In this document: piece after piece, positions 10,034 to 18,934 of the stretch
Layout of the letters: every line of letters starts with the position of its first letter
Position numbering within the stretch: position 1 is the stretch's first letter
Source of the DNA: Stenocarpella maydis
Taxonomy: Eukaryota > Ascomycota > Sordariomycetes > Diaporthales > Diaporthaceae
Assembly: GCA_002270565.1 (NCBI GenBank)
Contig: NQMI01000072.1
Coordinates: forward strand, 71,664-135,663
Length of the DNA: 64,000 nt
Reading direction: 5' to 3'
The notes under the pieces: generated by a model
Seen by the model: only the letters and a program-made list of their open reading frames with translations
What the model was told of the DNA's origin: nothing
Database searches by the model: none
Translations under genes and position numbers: made by a program

Positions 10034-11086
10034 ATGGGTTCGCCATTTCAGACTTACTACGACCCGGAATACAAAATCCCACGTTTCTTGTATCGTGGAT
10101 TCAACAAGTACTCAGAGTGCATGTGTGGTCTATCTGGAGGCAACACCACCGATGGTATTGTGCCCCGTGCATTTATGGATGGGGAACTCGACAAATACAA
10201 GGACCCGTCGATGGCCGACATCTTTTTCAAGCTCCACGTTTGCAATGAGGCATTCCCGACGCCATTCTGCTCGTGGACACACAATTGGACCATTGCGCTC
10301 TGGTTCGCGACCCATCGATTCAAGGATCGAGGAGCCGAGCTCTGCCCGGAGGATTATGACGGCGCGTATGTTGCGGTCCTCGACACCCAGGCCCTTGGCG
10401 ACCAGGAGATGCTGCGGGACAAGATATTTCACACCGCCCAGTTCGGAAACGAGAAATTCTCCGCCGCTTGTGAGTGGCTCATATGGGGTCCCGTTTCTGG
10501 CCCGGCGTACCGCTGCGTACCACTGTCCACGATACGTGGGGCCATTTCCACAAACACAACCTGGCCGTTTGGCAACCTGACGAAGTCAGCGCCCTCCCTG
10601 CTCGGCAGCGAGATTCGCGACAGCCTGATGGTCGCAGGGTGCTTCCAGAGGGACAGCGACACCAGCGCCGACGCCACGCTTGTGGTCGCCGCGGCGGAGC
10701 AGGGCCGCCGGATGTGGGGGTGCTCAGTAGGCTTTCGCCCGGACCCGGCCCTCGAGAGCGACCCGGATAGGCCGCTGTTCCCGCCGGCGTTGTTGGAGTA
10801 CCTCCTGCAGCTCCTGGGCGGCTCGGACCCGGTCCTGTCGGGCCGGCCGCTGGTACATGGCCGCACGTTAGTCGCGGGGTATGGGGACCTGAGGCTCACG
10901 CATGAACTACTATCCCAGGCAGACGCTCGCTGGAGGCACCTGAATGCTGATAGGACCTGGACTCGTGTTGACTGGGGAGGAATCTGGAGGGACTTTGTTC
11001 TGATGAGAAGCCATCTGGCTGTTCAGGCTGTGTCGAGATGGTCGAGGGAAAGGGCTAAACAAGTCCTGGAGAATCCTGTTATCTAG
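10034..11086 (+). CDS. Hypothetical protein with ADP-ribosyltransferase-like R-S-E pattern
   Basis: A 350-residue single-exon protein with no signal peptide. The N-terminal half shows, in order, LYRGFNKYSECMCG (Arg near residue 20), CSWTHNWTIALWFATHR (about residues 78-94), YVAVLDTQALGD (about 113-124) and SAACEWLIWGPVSGPAYR (Glu near residue 148). This order of Arg, Ser-Trp-Thr and Glu resembles the R-S-E arrangement of ADP-ribosyltransferase folds and fungal domains such as DUF7587, which have a similar layout. The C-terminal half has no recognised domain. Activity and target are unknown; the assignment is inferred from motif order only. It lies next to an LTR mini element. Confidence 0.6.
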   Translation: MGSPFQTYYDPEYKIPRFLYRGFNKYSECMCGLSGGNTTDGIVPRAFMDGELDKYKDPSMADIFFKLHVCNEAFPTPFCSWTHNWTIALWFATHRFKDRGAELCPEDYDGAYVAVLDTQALGDQEMLRDKIFHTAQFGNEKFSAACEWLIWGPVSGPAYRCVPLSTIRGAISTNTTWPFGNLTKSAPSLLGSEIRDSLMVAGCFQRDSDTSADATLVVAAAEQGRRMWGCSVGFRPDPALESDPDRPLFPPALLEYLLQLLGGSDPVLSGRPLVHGRTLVAGYGDLRLTHELLSQADARWRHLNADRTWTRVDWGGIWRDFVLMRSHLAVQAVSRWSRERAKQVLENPVI

Positions 11087-11383
11087 TGATCTCGCAGCCC
11101 ATTTAAGAACACAATCTGATCCGGCATCACTCTTGGTGGCAGGACATTATGGATCTCGCAGTGCTGGGGTTTCTTGTGTCTAAATTGAGCATTAATGATC
11201 AGGCTCTGACTAGGCGAGGACCAGGGAGGACCGGGAGGATCACACACTACGAACATTGGGGCCCGGTCTGTCGCGTCTGAGTGGAAATCATCCTCTCATT
11301 GTCATGCTACTGTTGCGCCGTCTTAGCGCGTGAAAGGAGGCATATGGAAAAGCGGCCGCCTACTGCTTGGCGCGTAATGCATG
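11087..11383. other. Spacer between ART-like gene and LTR element
   Basis: Non-coding 3' flank; nothing recognised. Confidence 0.4.
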
Positions 11384-11388
11384 GGTAC
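11384..11388. repeat. Target-site duplication, left (GGTAC)
   Basis: GGTAC directly precedes the left LTR, and the same five bases follow the right LTR at 12526-12530. Five-bp duplications are typical of LTR retroelement integration. Confidence 0.85.
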
Positions 11389-11537
11389 TGTCCGAATAGC
11401 GTTTTTGACTAGGGTCGTATGCCTATATATAGACTACCCACTGGCCCGTACGGGCCAGTAGGTAGTCTTAGAATTCAGTCCTTTTTACTTCGTTACCAGT
11501 TAGCAGTACTGAGGCCTCACTCAGATACCTTCTAACA
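11389..11537. repeat. Left LTR of mini element
   Basis: 149 bp, TG...CA ends. Contains a long palindrome centred on GGCCCGTACGGGCC, with one imperfect pair in this copy. Confidence 0.85.
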
Positions 11538-12376
11538 TTAATCAATATCCGGAAGGACATAGATTAATAATGAAGAAGAGGCATCCGTTCATACGGATGC
11601 GTTAAGAGCAAGTTGTATGACTCCCGTATGGAGGAGGTTACCTATTGCGACGGTATCGCTACTAGGCCCACCTGCCATCTGGTATCTCAACTTCTGTATG
11701 AAGGAGGTTTCCCCTATTGCAGCGTTGTTACTAATAGGGCCCTCCCTTATACGGTGAATTAACCACTCATGTGGTGGAAAAGGACTTATACATACTGCAG
11801 CAAAGTTGCTAGAATACTCTCCGTTTCTAACACCATGCAAACCAGCCATATGAGATCTCAAATATGTATTATGACGAAGCCGCTAGACATACTCTTATAC
11901 ATAGTAACTTCCTATCCCCTAACTAAATGCAAACTTAAGCTTGAACTTAAGTATAAGTTTGAACTTAAGTTTGAGCCAACTAAGCGCGAACTCAACCTTC
12001 TAGAATAATAACTTCCCAAGCCCTTTATATATAAAACTCGCTAAGTAATTTAATACCTAAGGGATATATATAATTTAGGTTGCTATATATTATGGGAAAG
12101 ATAAGCAATACATAAAGATTGGCTTTAAGATTATACTAGCTGGGGAGAGGAGGAATTCGTATGAATTAATTTAAATGTCTTATAATATATAGGATGATTT
12201 CTTTACAAATAAGATATCTATAAGGGGATTAATTATATGCCTATTACTCTTGTATTTATATAGCTGGTAAGAGAGGGGTAAGAAAGAATGTGTTTTAGGA
12301 GGCGGGGAAGGCAAGAAAAGGGCAAGTTTATAATGTAACTAGGAACCGTATGACTCGTTCAAGTAAAAAGCGCTAG

Positions 12377-12525
12377 TGTCCGAATAGCGTTTTTGACTAG
12401 GGTCGTATGTCTATATATAGACTACCTACTGGCCCGTACGGGCCAGTAGGTAGTCTTAGAATTCAGTCCTTTTTACTTCGTTACCAGTCAGCAGTACCGA
12501 GGCCTCACCCAGATACCTTCCAACA
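12377..12525. repeat. Right LTR of mini element
   Basis: 149 bp, nearly identical to the left LTR. The palindrome at 12419-12456 is perfect over 38 bp in this copy. Confidence 0.85.
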
Positions 12526-12530
12526 GGTAC
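12526..12530. repeat. Target-site duplication, right (GGTAC)
   Basis: Matches the five bases before the left LTR exactly. Confidence 0.85.
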
Positions 12531-14768
12531 TATATATATATGCCTTGAAGACTTGCTTGGAGGCGACCTGTATGAGAGCTTAATTATACTCGTGAAATTC
12601 TCCGACCCCTACTTGTTTACTACGTCAGCAGCCATCATCCGTACCCTCTGCCTGGTTCTGTTTTAACATGCCTCTCCATAGCCACTGGGCTATTGCTACT
12701 GTGGGCTGTCTTGGGAACAATGCTATTGCTTGCAGGCCTTCGGTGGCAGTCTTCCCGCTACACGCCAGCCTGAGATCACATTTTGAACCCTCTACTAAAC
12801 CTCGCTCGGGGGTCAGATAAACGGTCGGAACACAGGCCTGATGCGGACACCGAAATACATTCTGCTGCAGATAAATCCAAACCATCTCTCCCTTCGAATA
12901 CGCCCGTGGCTCCGGTAACCCACAGCAGGACAGGCCATCATGGCGTGTGTGTCCAAGATGCGGCAAATGCGAGCCTTGGTGTAAGTCGGCACGCGCCGCA
13001 GCACTGCATCCAATGCTCATTTGGAGTGTTCCTCAGCTTACCTTGCAGCCGATCCATACTGATCAAGCCACTTACTCGATAGGCACCCGAGCTCATCGTC
13101 ATAAACATGCCCTACCGCACCGACAAGCGCGATCGAGTGACCCCAATGGGCTCCGCGACAGGCCTGCGCCTCACCTTCCTCCCCGGCGTCCCCCCTCAAC
13201 CCCCCCCCCGGTGGAGTCCCGGACGCCGCGATGTGCCACAAGATCACAGGGCTGGACGGGCAAGGTCCGCGCCCCGTGGCGCGCCCGCGTGGATTTGCCG
13301 TATCACATCGTCCAGCACAACCTCAGGTCGGCCATCATATTCGAGAACGGCCTGGACTGGGACTTGGGCTAATTATAGCCGGCGATGATAGCGACTGGCA
13401 TTGGGTAGGAGACGAACGACTGGTTGCCCGGCTATATGAAAAGAATCGTTGGGACTGGTTACGAAAGTGGTCCTGGTAAATGATGGAGTTTGAAAGGGAT
13501 GCTGACCGGTATTTCATGGCGTGACCGGACGACGAGGAGGCTGTTGGGATCCGTCGCAGCTCTCCCGGGGCACACGCCAGCCACCTCGTGACCACTCAGT
13601 TAATCTCTTCCCTGTCCTTCCTTGTTGTAGGCCTCGACTAAGACCTCTTTCCATCTCTGGTGATGTAATAAAGGCCCATGTGCACCCATTGATGCCGATC
13701 AGATAAGATGCGGTGCTGCATCGCCCGTTGCACGATATCCGCAAAGTCATCCGCACCCGTCGGATATTTATTATTAGCGCCGAACAATCCCCCAGCTCGT
13801 CGGCTCCTCTATGGTTGTTTTCAGGGGTGGGACCTAATTAGGAAATCTACGTCTTGGCTACATTGACAATCATGCGTACGGCTGCCCCGAAAGGGAATAT
13901 AGCCGCCTCGGTTAAGCAAGACTGCGCCAGCTTACCAATTGCGGCCGCAATGCTCATTGAGTTATATCCTGTTGGTATCCTGTTGGACTAGATATGGTCC
14001 CGCTTAAAACCGCGGCCTCTGCCTTTGAACACAACGGAGCCGGGGCTTAGCCGGCGTGTCATACTCAATCCAGCCCTAGCGCACTTATAGATACCACCCT
14101 GCTGCTCTCACAGTGTCACTGCATGATTCTAGAGGGCCCAGATTTCCTAATTTTTTTCTGGTCCCAATAAATGCGCCTACCGACAACCGGGGGCGCTGTG
14201 ATTGCAGAGTGCCACCCACTGCCCCGGGGGGAAGCGCATCCCCTATTTCGCATACGGAGCCAAGCCGGGCACAGCCCAAGGATAAGGAAGGTGATATCTG
14301 TCAGACGACTCCATTATAGCCGCCATTATGATGCTTCCCAGGGTGCTATCCGATCTCGCCAACCGTTGAGTGGTAAACCGTCTCCTGATGCCATGCCATT
14401 ACATCACATAGCTGTCTTGATAACTCGTGCTCGTGGCCTGCCATACCGACTTCCGATCGGGAAGTGCCAGACTCATGCACGTGGTAATGCTACCTCTCAC
14501 AAGGATTCCCCAATACTGATTGGTGATCGCTTACAATAAACACGTTTATGCTTATGCAGCTTCAAAAAATAATTACCTATGATGGTCTTGTGCAGGTGAG
14601 GCCTGGATCGTGAAAGTGTATATAGAGCCTCGACCACCGCGCCTATCCTCTCTCAACCTTTACTCTCTTCATCCCATCTCCCAGCTCAAGTCTCTCCTTC
14701 AACTCCAAGTCTACACTCTCGCTCTATCCAGGTATCAGCCTACAAGAATCAAACCCACCACCTCCAAA
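12531..14768. other. Spacer, no recognised gene
   Basis: Several overlapping frames of 60-140 codons exist at 12625-13480. The frame ending at 13372 has a natural-looking C-terminal stretch around residues PYHIVQHNL, but I recognise no family and no splice model. The right 150 bp hold the promoter and leader of the small secreted protein gene. Confidence 0.45.
14619..14625 (+). promoter_or_regulatory. TATA box of small secreted protein gene
   Basis: TATATAG, 144 bp upstream of the ATG at 14769, followed by a pyrimidine-rich leader (CTCTC, CATCCC) common in strongly expressed fungal genes. Confidence 0.5.
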
Positions 14769-15279
14769 ATGAAGTCCGTCATCATCGCTATCCTGGCCGC
14801 CGTCGCCATGGCCGCTCCCGCCACCGAGGTCGAGGCCCGCCAGGCTCCCGCCCACACCGTCCCGGCCTGCGCCTGCGCCAACGACGCCGGCCAGACCACC
14901 ACCGGAGCCTGCCTCTACGGCAACGGCGGCCAGGTCACGCTCGACGGCCAGTCCTACGTACGTAGAGACTTGCTCACTTTCCCCTTTTGACCCATCAAAC
15001 CAAGTCCTTCCCTCGCCTACCTCCCCTGCCCGCTCCTTCCTAGGACCACCCCCCCTCTAGACATGCCCATAAGACAGACAGGATATGGGGACCCGCTTGC
15101 TAACACACGACGAACGCAAACAGTGCTACCCAAGCTCCGTGGCGCTTGAGAGCCGCACTCCGGGCCTGTTCAGCGCCGACGAGTGCAAGAACAAGTACCC
15201 GCTCTTCCCCAAGAGCGTCTGCAAGACCGTCAAGGTCTGCCCTATCCAGGGTGCAGGTGATTTTCAGGGTATCTGCTAA
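14769..15279 (+). CDS. Small secreted protein with eight cysteines
   Basis: Two exons, 14769-14957 and 15124-15279, joined in phase 0 around a 166-bp intron (GTACGT...CAG, with GCTAAC as branch site) give 114 residues. Residues 1-16 are a signal peptide (MKSVIIAILAAVAMAA). A short stretch ending in an Arg (VEAR) could be a Kex2-like or other processing site. The mature part has eight Cys: ACAC, ACLYG, then C-Y-P-S, EC, VC, VC and a terminal C. An even Cys count, small size and secretion fit effector-like or antimicrobial-like fungal small secreted proteins, but I cannot name a family. A TATA box and a CT-rich leader precede it. The intron is longer than others in the window, so an unseen small exon is possible. 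Confidence 0.68.
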
Positions 15280-16572
15280 GCGGATCGATCGCCCTTGGCA
15301 AAAAGCTTGGAGGGAAGGCCTCTTGGGAGGAATTGAGGGTTAGCTGAGGAGGGAGAGGGGGAGACAGGGACAGAGAATATATTAAGGATGTATGCGTTTA
15401 TGAAGATAGATGATCCCGTATAAGTGGCAATCTAGCTGCATAAATACAACGTTATTCACAGGATTTCGTATCTGCCGGTGATGGTCTGTTAGTCTTTCTA
15501 GTGAGCCGCATCCTATGTATAGGAACTTGATCGGGACTGGGGATATGTGCGGCGTGGCACGGTGTGCGCCACTCATTTCCTGAGGCTGTATTGGACGTCG
15601 TCTTAGCTAGAGTGAAATAGACCATATATGCGGTGGCATGGGTCTGATGCAGTATTGGTTGGTCTATTTGTGTCCACATAACAAAATCGCGCAAACATGT
15701 CCTACCTCGAGGGTACCATAGTGCTGATCATGAACTGTGTTTGGGAATACTTATATGCGAAAAAGACGCGAAAACGTTGCGCGGGCGTACTTATTAACCC
15801 ACCCCCCCCTTTTAGTTTTTACTGTGCGGACATCCTGACTAACTCGTAATACTCAACATACTGACGAGAGAGGGGGCAACCCTCGTTTTCCATAAGATCC
15901 GGATCGATCGACCCTGGCGCTCATAATTTCTTTGGATCTTCTCGACCAATATCGCTGCTCACAGCGAGAGGAGAGTAACTCGCGAATGGACGGCCCAACA
16001 GATGGGAGGGACAGAGTAGATTATAGCGATTTTGCGACTAGTATAGAGCAGAGATCGTCCGCATCGAGCGTGAAACACACACGTTCCGCCTTCTCCAGAA
16101 CATAGACATTGCACGCGAATTCTCGGGCCATACTCACGAGCAAGGTCGTACAACCGGCTTCTTGCTTGGGACAGTGGACGGTCGCTACGCCGGCCTGCCC
16201 CGCCGCACCGAGAGGTACTAGGCCGCCTCCATAACCTGGGTCTAACGTACTGCATGGGGACGTCCTCAGCACAACTTCATACTCATGTACTCGGGGACGG
16301 CTGGACTAGGATGATTGACTTCGAGCTCGAGACTCCCCAAGAAGTGCACGACCAGGGACTTCGCGTGCGATGATGATGACTGAGTTTATGTATTAAAGAA
16401 GAAAAGTCCAAATATGGCCTGCTACATAGCATGTAACTAAAACTCTAAATTCGAGAGAAGTACCCGGAAAAGAAAATTGGACGTCTTCCCGACTCACTCA
16501 TTGCCCGGCTGCCCTGAGCTATATATAGTTAACTCTAATCTCTAGGAACATCTATATTGGCGATTCTCGCAC
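15280..16572. other. Spacer between convergent genes
   Basis: 3' flanks of the small secreted protein gene and of the alpha-dioxygenase gene. Minus frames at 15959-16272 overlap each other and match nothing I know. No gene or repeat recognised. Confidence 0.45.
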
Positions 16573-18934
16573 TTAGGATGCCGGAGCATTAGTCTCCTTC
16601 CCAGTGTACTTCTTCGAAGCGGCCAACTTTGGCCAAGGGGCGAACATGTTGCTACCAGATGGCGGCAGCGCATGCTCCAGCTCCAGCTCGGGGAAATTCC
16701 TAGTCAACACGTCTCGCATGGTACTGTTCTGCACCCATTTGAACCCCTCAGGCGTATACGTCTTCTCGTTCCACTGCGTGGCGATGAACCGATCACTCTT
16801 GAGCCGCCGCGAGGCCATGAGGATGAAAATCCGGAACGCGGTGTCGCTGAACCCAAAGCCTTGGGGCAGCGGCTCGCTGTGGCTCCCCACCAGGACGTCT
16901 ACCGCCTCAATGTCGCCGCCGTAGACTTCCTCCAGGTCCCGCGCCAGCGCCGCACGGTCCTTGGCTGCCTTGGTCGAGCCCTTGACGCCACCCACGAGCT
17001 CCTCAAATGTCTTAGGCGCCGGCATTCGGAGGAGCCGCCGGAACTGGTTGTACCGTGGGACTCCGCGCTCTCGGTCGCGGAGTATGTCAACCGTCCCCAT
17101 GTCGCGCGTGGGTACACCATCAGGCGTGGTCAGGTTGCGGAGAAAGTCTGGATAGTTGTGATTGGTGATCGCACCGGGGTAGTTGATACCGAATGAGTAG
17201 AATGCGTCGGCAAATGACAGGGCTCTGGGCCCGATGAATGGGTCCTGTGCCTTGGAAAATATCAGGTCCACGGTGGGAACTGTGGAGTGATGCTCACCCC
17301 CCTGCGCCTTGAAGAAGGCGATGTTGTCTAAAGAGCTGTCAATATCCGACCCATGACATTCTCCTTGCTGACTGGCAACTTACCAGGGACCAGAGAGTGC
17401 ATCCTATACACCGAGACGAATTCCTCTGTGAGCGAATATGGAACCCCGTCTTGTCCCGCGCCTGATCCAGGGATTCCGCTGATTGCTTCGCTTGTCTCCG
17501 ATATCCGACCAACCAACTTGTTCAGTGTTTCTCCAGCTAAGCCCCACCAATTCCCGTTCATGGCAATCTCCAGGGCTGGGTGGGCGAGGATCGCCGGTGT
17601 CCACTCCACAGTATGTATCTTAGCCATTAATGCGCAGTTGATCAGGCGAGCCTTGAAAATTTATTGTTATCAGCACTGTATCTCATATCCAACAATGGGT
17701 CTTTGAGCATTTACGACTGTATGAAGGGACACTGCCGTAGGTCCTTTTTATTTTCCTAAAAAAAAAAGGGTTGGGGGNNNNNNNNNNNTGGGGGGGGGGG
17801 GTTGTGACCGGATTAAAAACGACACCAACCTTGTCGAAAATCTGGTCTCTAGAGTTAAAGTCAGCCCGAATGTCTTACGCTCAGCAGCTCCGGCCCCATG
17901 GATATCATAAAAAAATGGATCAGTACCCAGCCCAAGATGGATAAGCCTTGTGAAGCATATCACAGATGGCATTGTGTTCCATTGTGAAGAGCGTATGCAT
18001 CATCTCCAGCGCGACCCACCAGTTGTCATGGAATCCGGTGACTGGATTCCCATACTCGTCGCGGGGGAGGAACGCAACAGTCCCCTTTCGGTCCAGTGCC
18101 AGCTTCCCACCTGGACTGTTGTCACGGAGCAGCTTGGTCTGGATCTCACTTGAGCCATAAATCTGGGAACCATCCCACCAGCCTGTGTTGACATTCTTGT
18201 ATCCGGGGGATTCCAAGTCTGACGGGTCTAGGATTTTGTCCGGCTTTGTTCGCGGCAGCTTCATCGCTCCACCTGGCCAGGAGTCACCGTAAGGGAGCGG
18301 CACCTCAAGTGCGTCCTTATTCTTCCCAGGAGTCAGTCTCACGAGTCCCTCGAGCAGGGTATGATAGAATGCTCACTGTCAACTCATGATTGAACCAGTC
18401 ATGGATCTGGAACTGGATCCAGGCAGCGGCCAGGAGGTTTAAGCTAGTTGCTGGTATGAACTTGTCCCTTTTCATGAACCGCTCGCTTACAAGGCGAGGA
18501 TTCGGAGTCCAAAGCTCCCTCTCCGACGGCTTCTGCGTGTCCTTTCTCGAAAAGTTGCGTCCAAATCGAATACCGGAACAGCCCATCAGAGGCATTTCCA
18601 ATGAGTTGTAAGTGCCATCAGAGTTCCTCGCGTGCAGGAACCTTTTGCTCGGGAGGGGGTGATCGTCGGCGTTCCCCTGCTCAGAGGTGGAGGCGTAGCC
18701 ATCAAAGAGATTTTGCTCGCGTAGCTCCACGCGAAAGAGGTATAGCTGCAGGGCGCCGACGAGTGCTGGGAGCTTGTGCCAGGATACAAACTTGTTCACG
18801 ATCCCGAACGTCCAGATTCCAACGCGATCCAGGATGGATGGTCGAGGAGTTGGGCCCAAGACCTGAGACGCCATATTAACCTGGGTATGGCGTGAGGCGT
18901 TGAGCAAACTTGCGGAATTAGAAGATGGTTTCAT
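16573..18934 (-). CDS. Fatty acid alpha-dioxygenase-like haem peroxidase
   Basis: Five exons on the minus strand: 18934-18377, 18321-17927, 17848-17830 (a 19-nt microexon), 17651-17384 and 17327-16573. All phases join and give 664 residues. The family is animal-type haem peroxidase, closest in memory to plant alpha-dioxygenases, which add O2 at C-2 of fatty acids to make 2-hydroperoxides. Visible marks are AAWIQFQIHDWFNHE (distal His), TGWWDGSQIYGSSE, MEHNAICDML, AKIHTVEWTPAIL, and VPYSLTEEFVSVYRMHSL, whose YRMH places the catalytic Tyr three residues before the proximal haem His, as in cyclooxygenases. There is no signal peptide and no P450 domain, so it is not a linoleate diol synthase. The ATG at 18934 is the first in frame. 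Intron 3 contains an assembly gap and repeat-like sequence. Confidence 0.82.
17652..17829 (-). repeat. Repeat-like intron 3 of the alpha-dioxygenase gene (copy B)
   Basis: This 178-bp intron (donor GTTGGT, acceptor TCAAG) resembles 9389-9498 over most of its length, on both sides of the gap. It includes a poly-C/poly-G tract and a poly-A tract. No other intron in the window shows similarity to intergenic DNA. Confidence 0.5.
17778..17788. other. Assembly gap (11 N)
   Basis: Eleven unresolved bases flanked by an A-run then G-runs, the sort of homopolymer context that breaks assemblies. It lies inside intron 3 of the alpha-dioxygenase gene, so the coding sequence is not affected. Confidence 0.95.

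Larger units (their letters stand above)
11389..12525. mobile_element. Small non-autonomous LTR element (TRIM-like)
   Basis: An 1137-bp element with two 149-bp direct terminal repeats (11389-11537 and 12377-12525), each starting TG and ending CA, and flanked by an exact GGTAC duplication. The interior is AT-rich and has no gag, protease, reverse transcriptase or integrase frame. This is the plan of a terminal-repeat retrotransposon in miniature, mobilised in trans by a full-length relative. I could not identify a convincing primer-binding site next to the left LTR or a polypurine tract next to the right one, so transcription direction is undetermined. Diverged internal units around 11625-11815 repeat roughly every 70-75 bp. 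The LTR copies differ at only a few positions, mostly C/T or A/G, suggesting a fairly recent insertion. Confidence 0.8.

Noticed and set aside
12625..13020. Cys-containing minus frame as a small secreted protein
   Set aside because: No signal peptide, and overlapping frames are equally open.
16573..18934. Linoleate diol synthase / Ppo oxygenase
   Set aside because: No C-terminal P450 domain and the motif set fits alpha-dioxygenase better.
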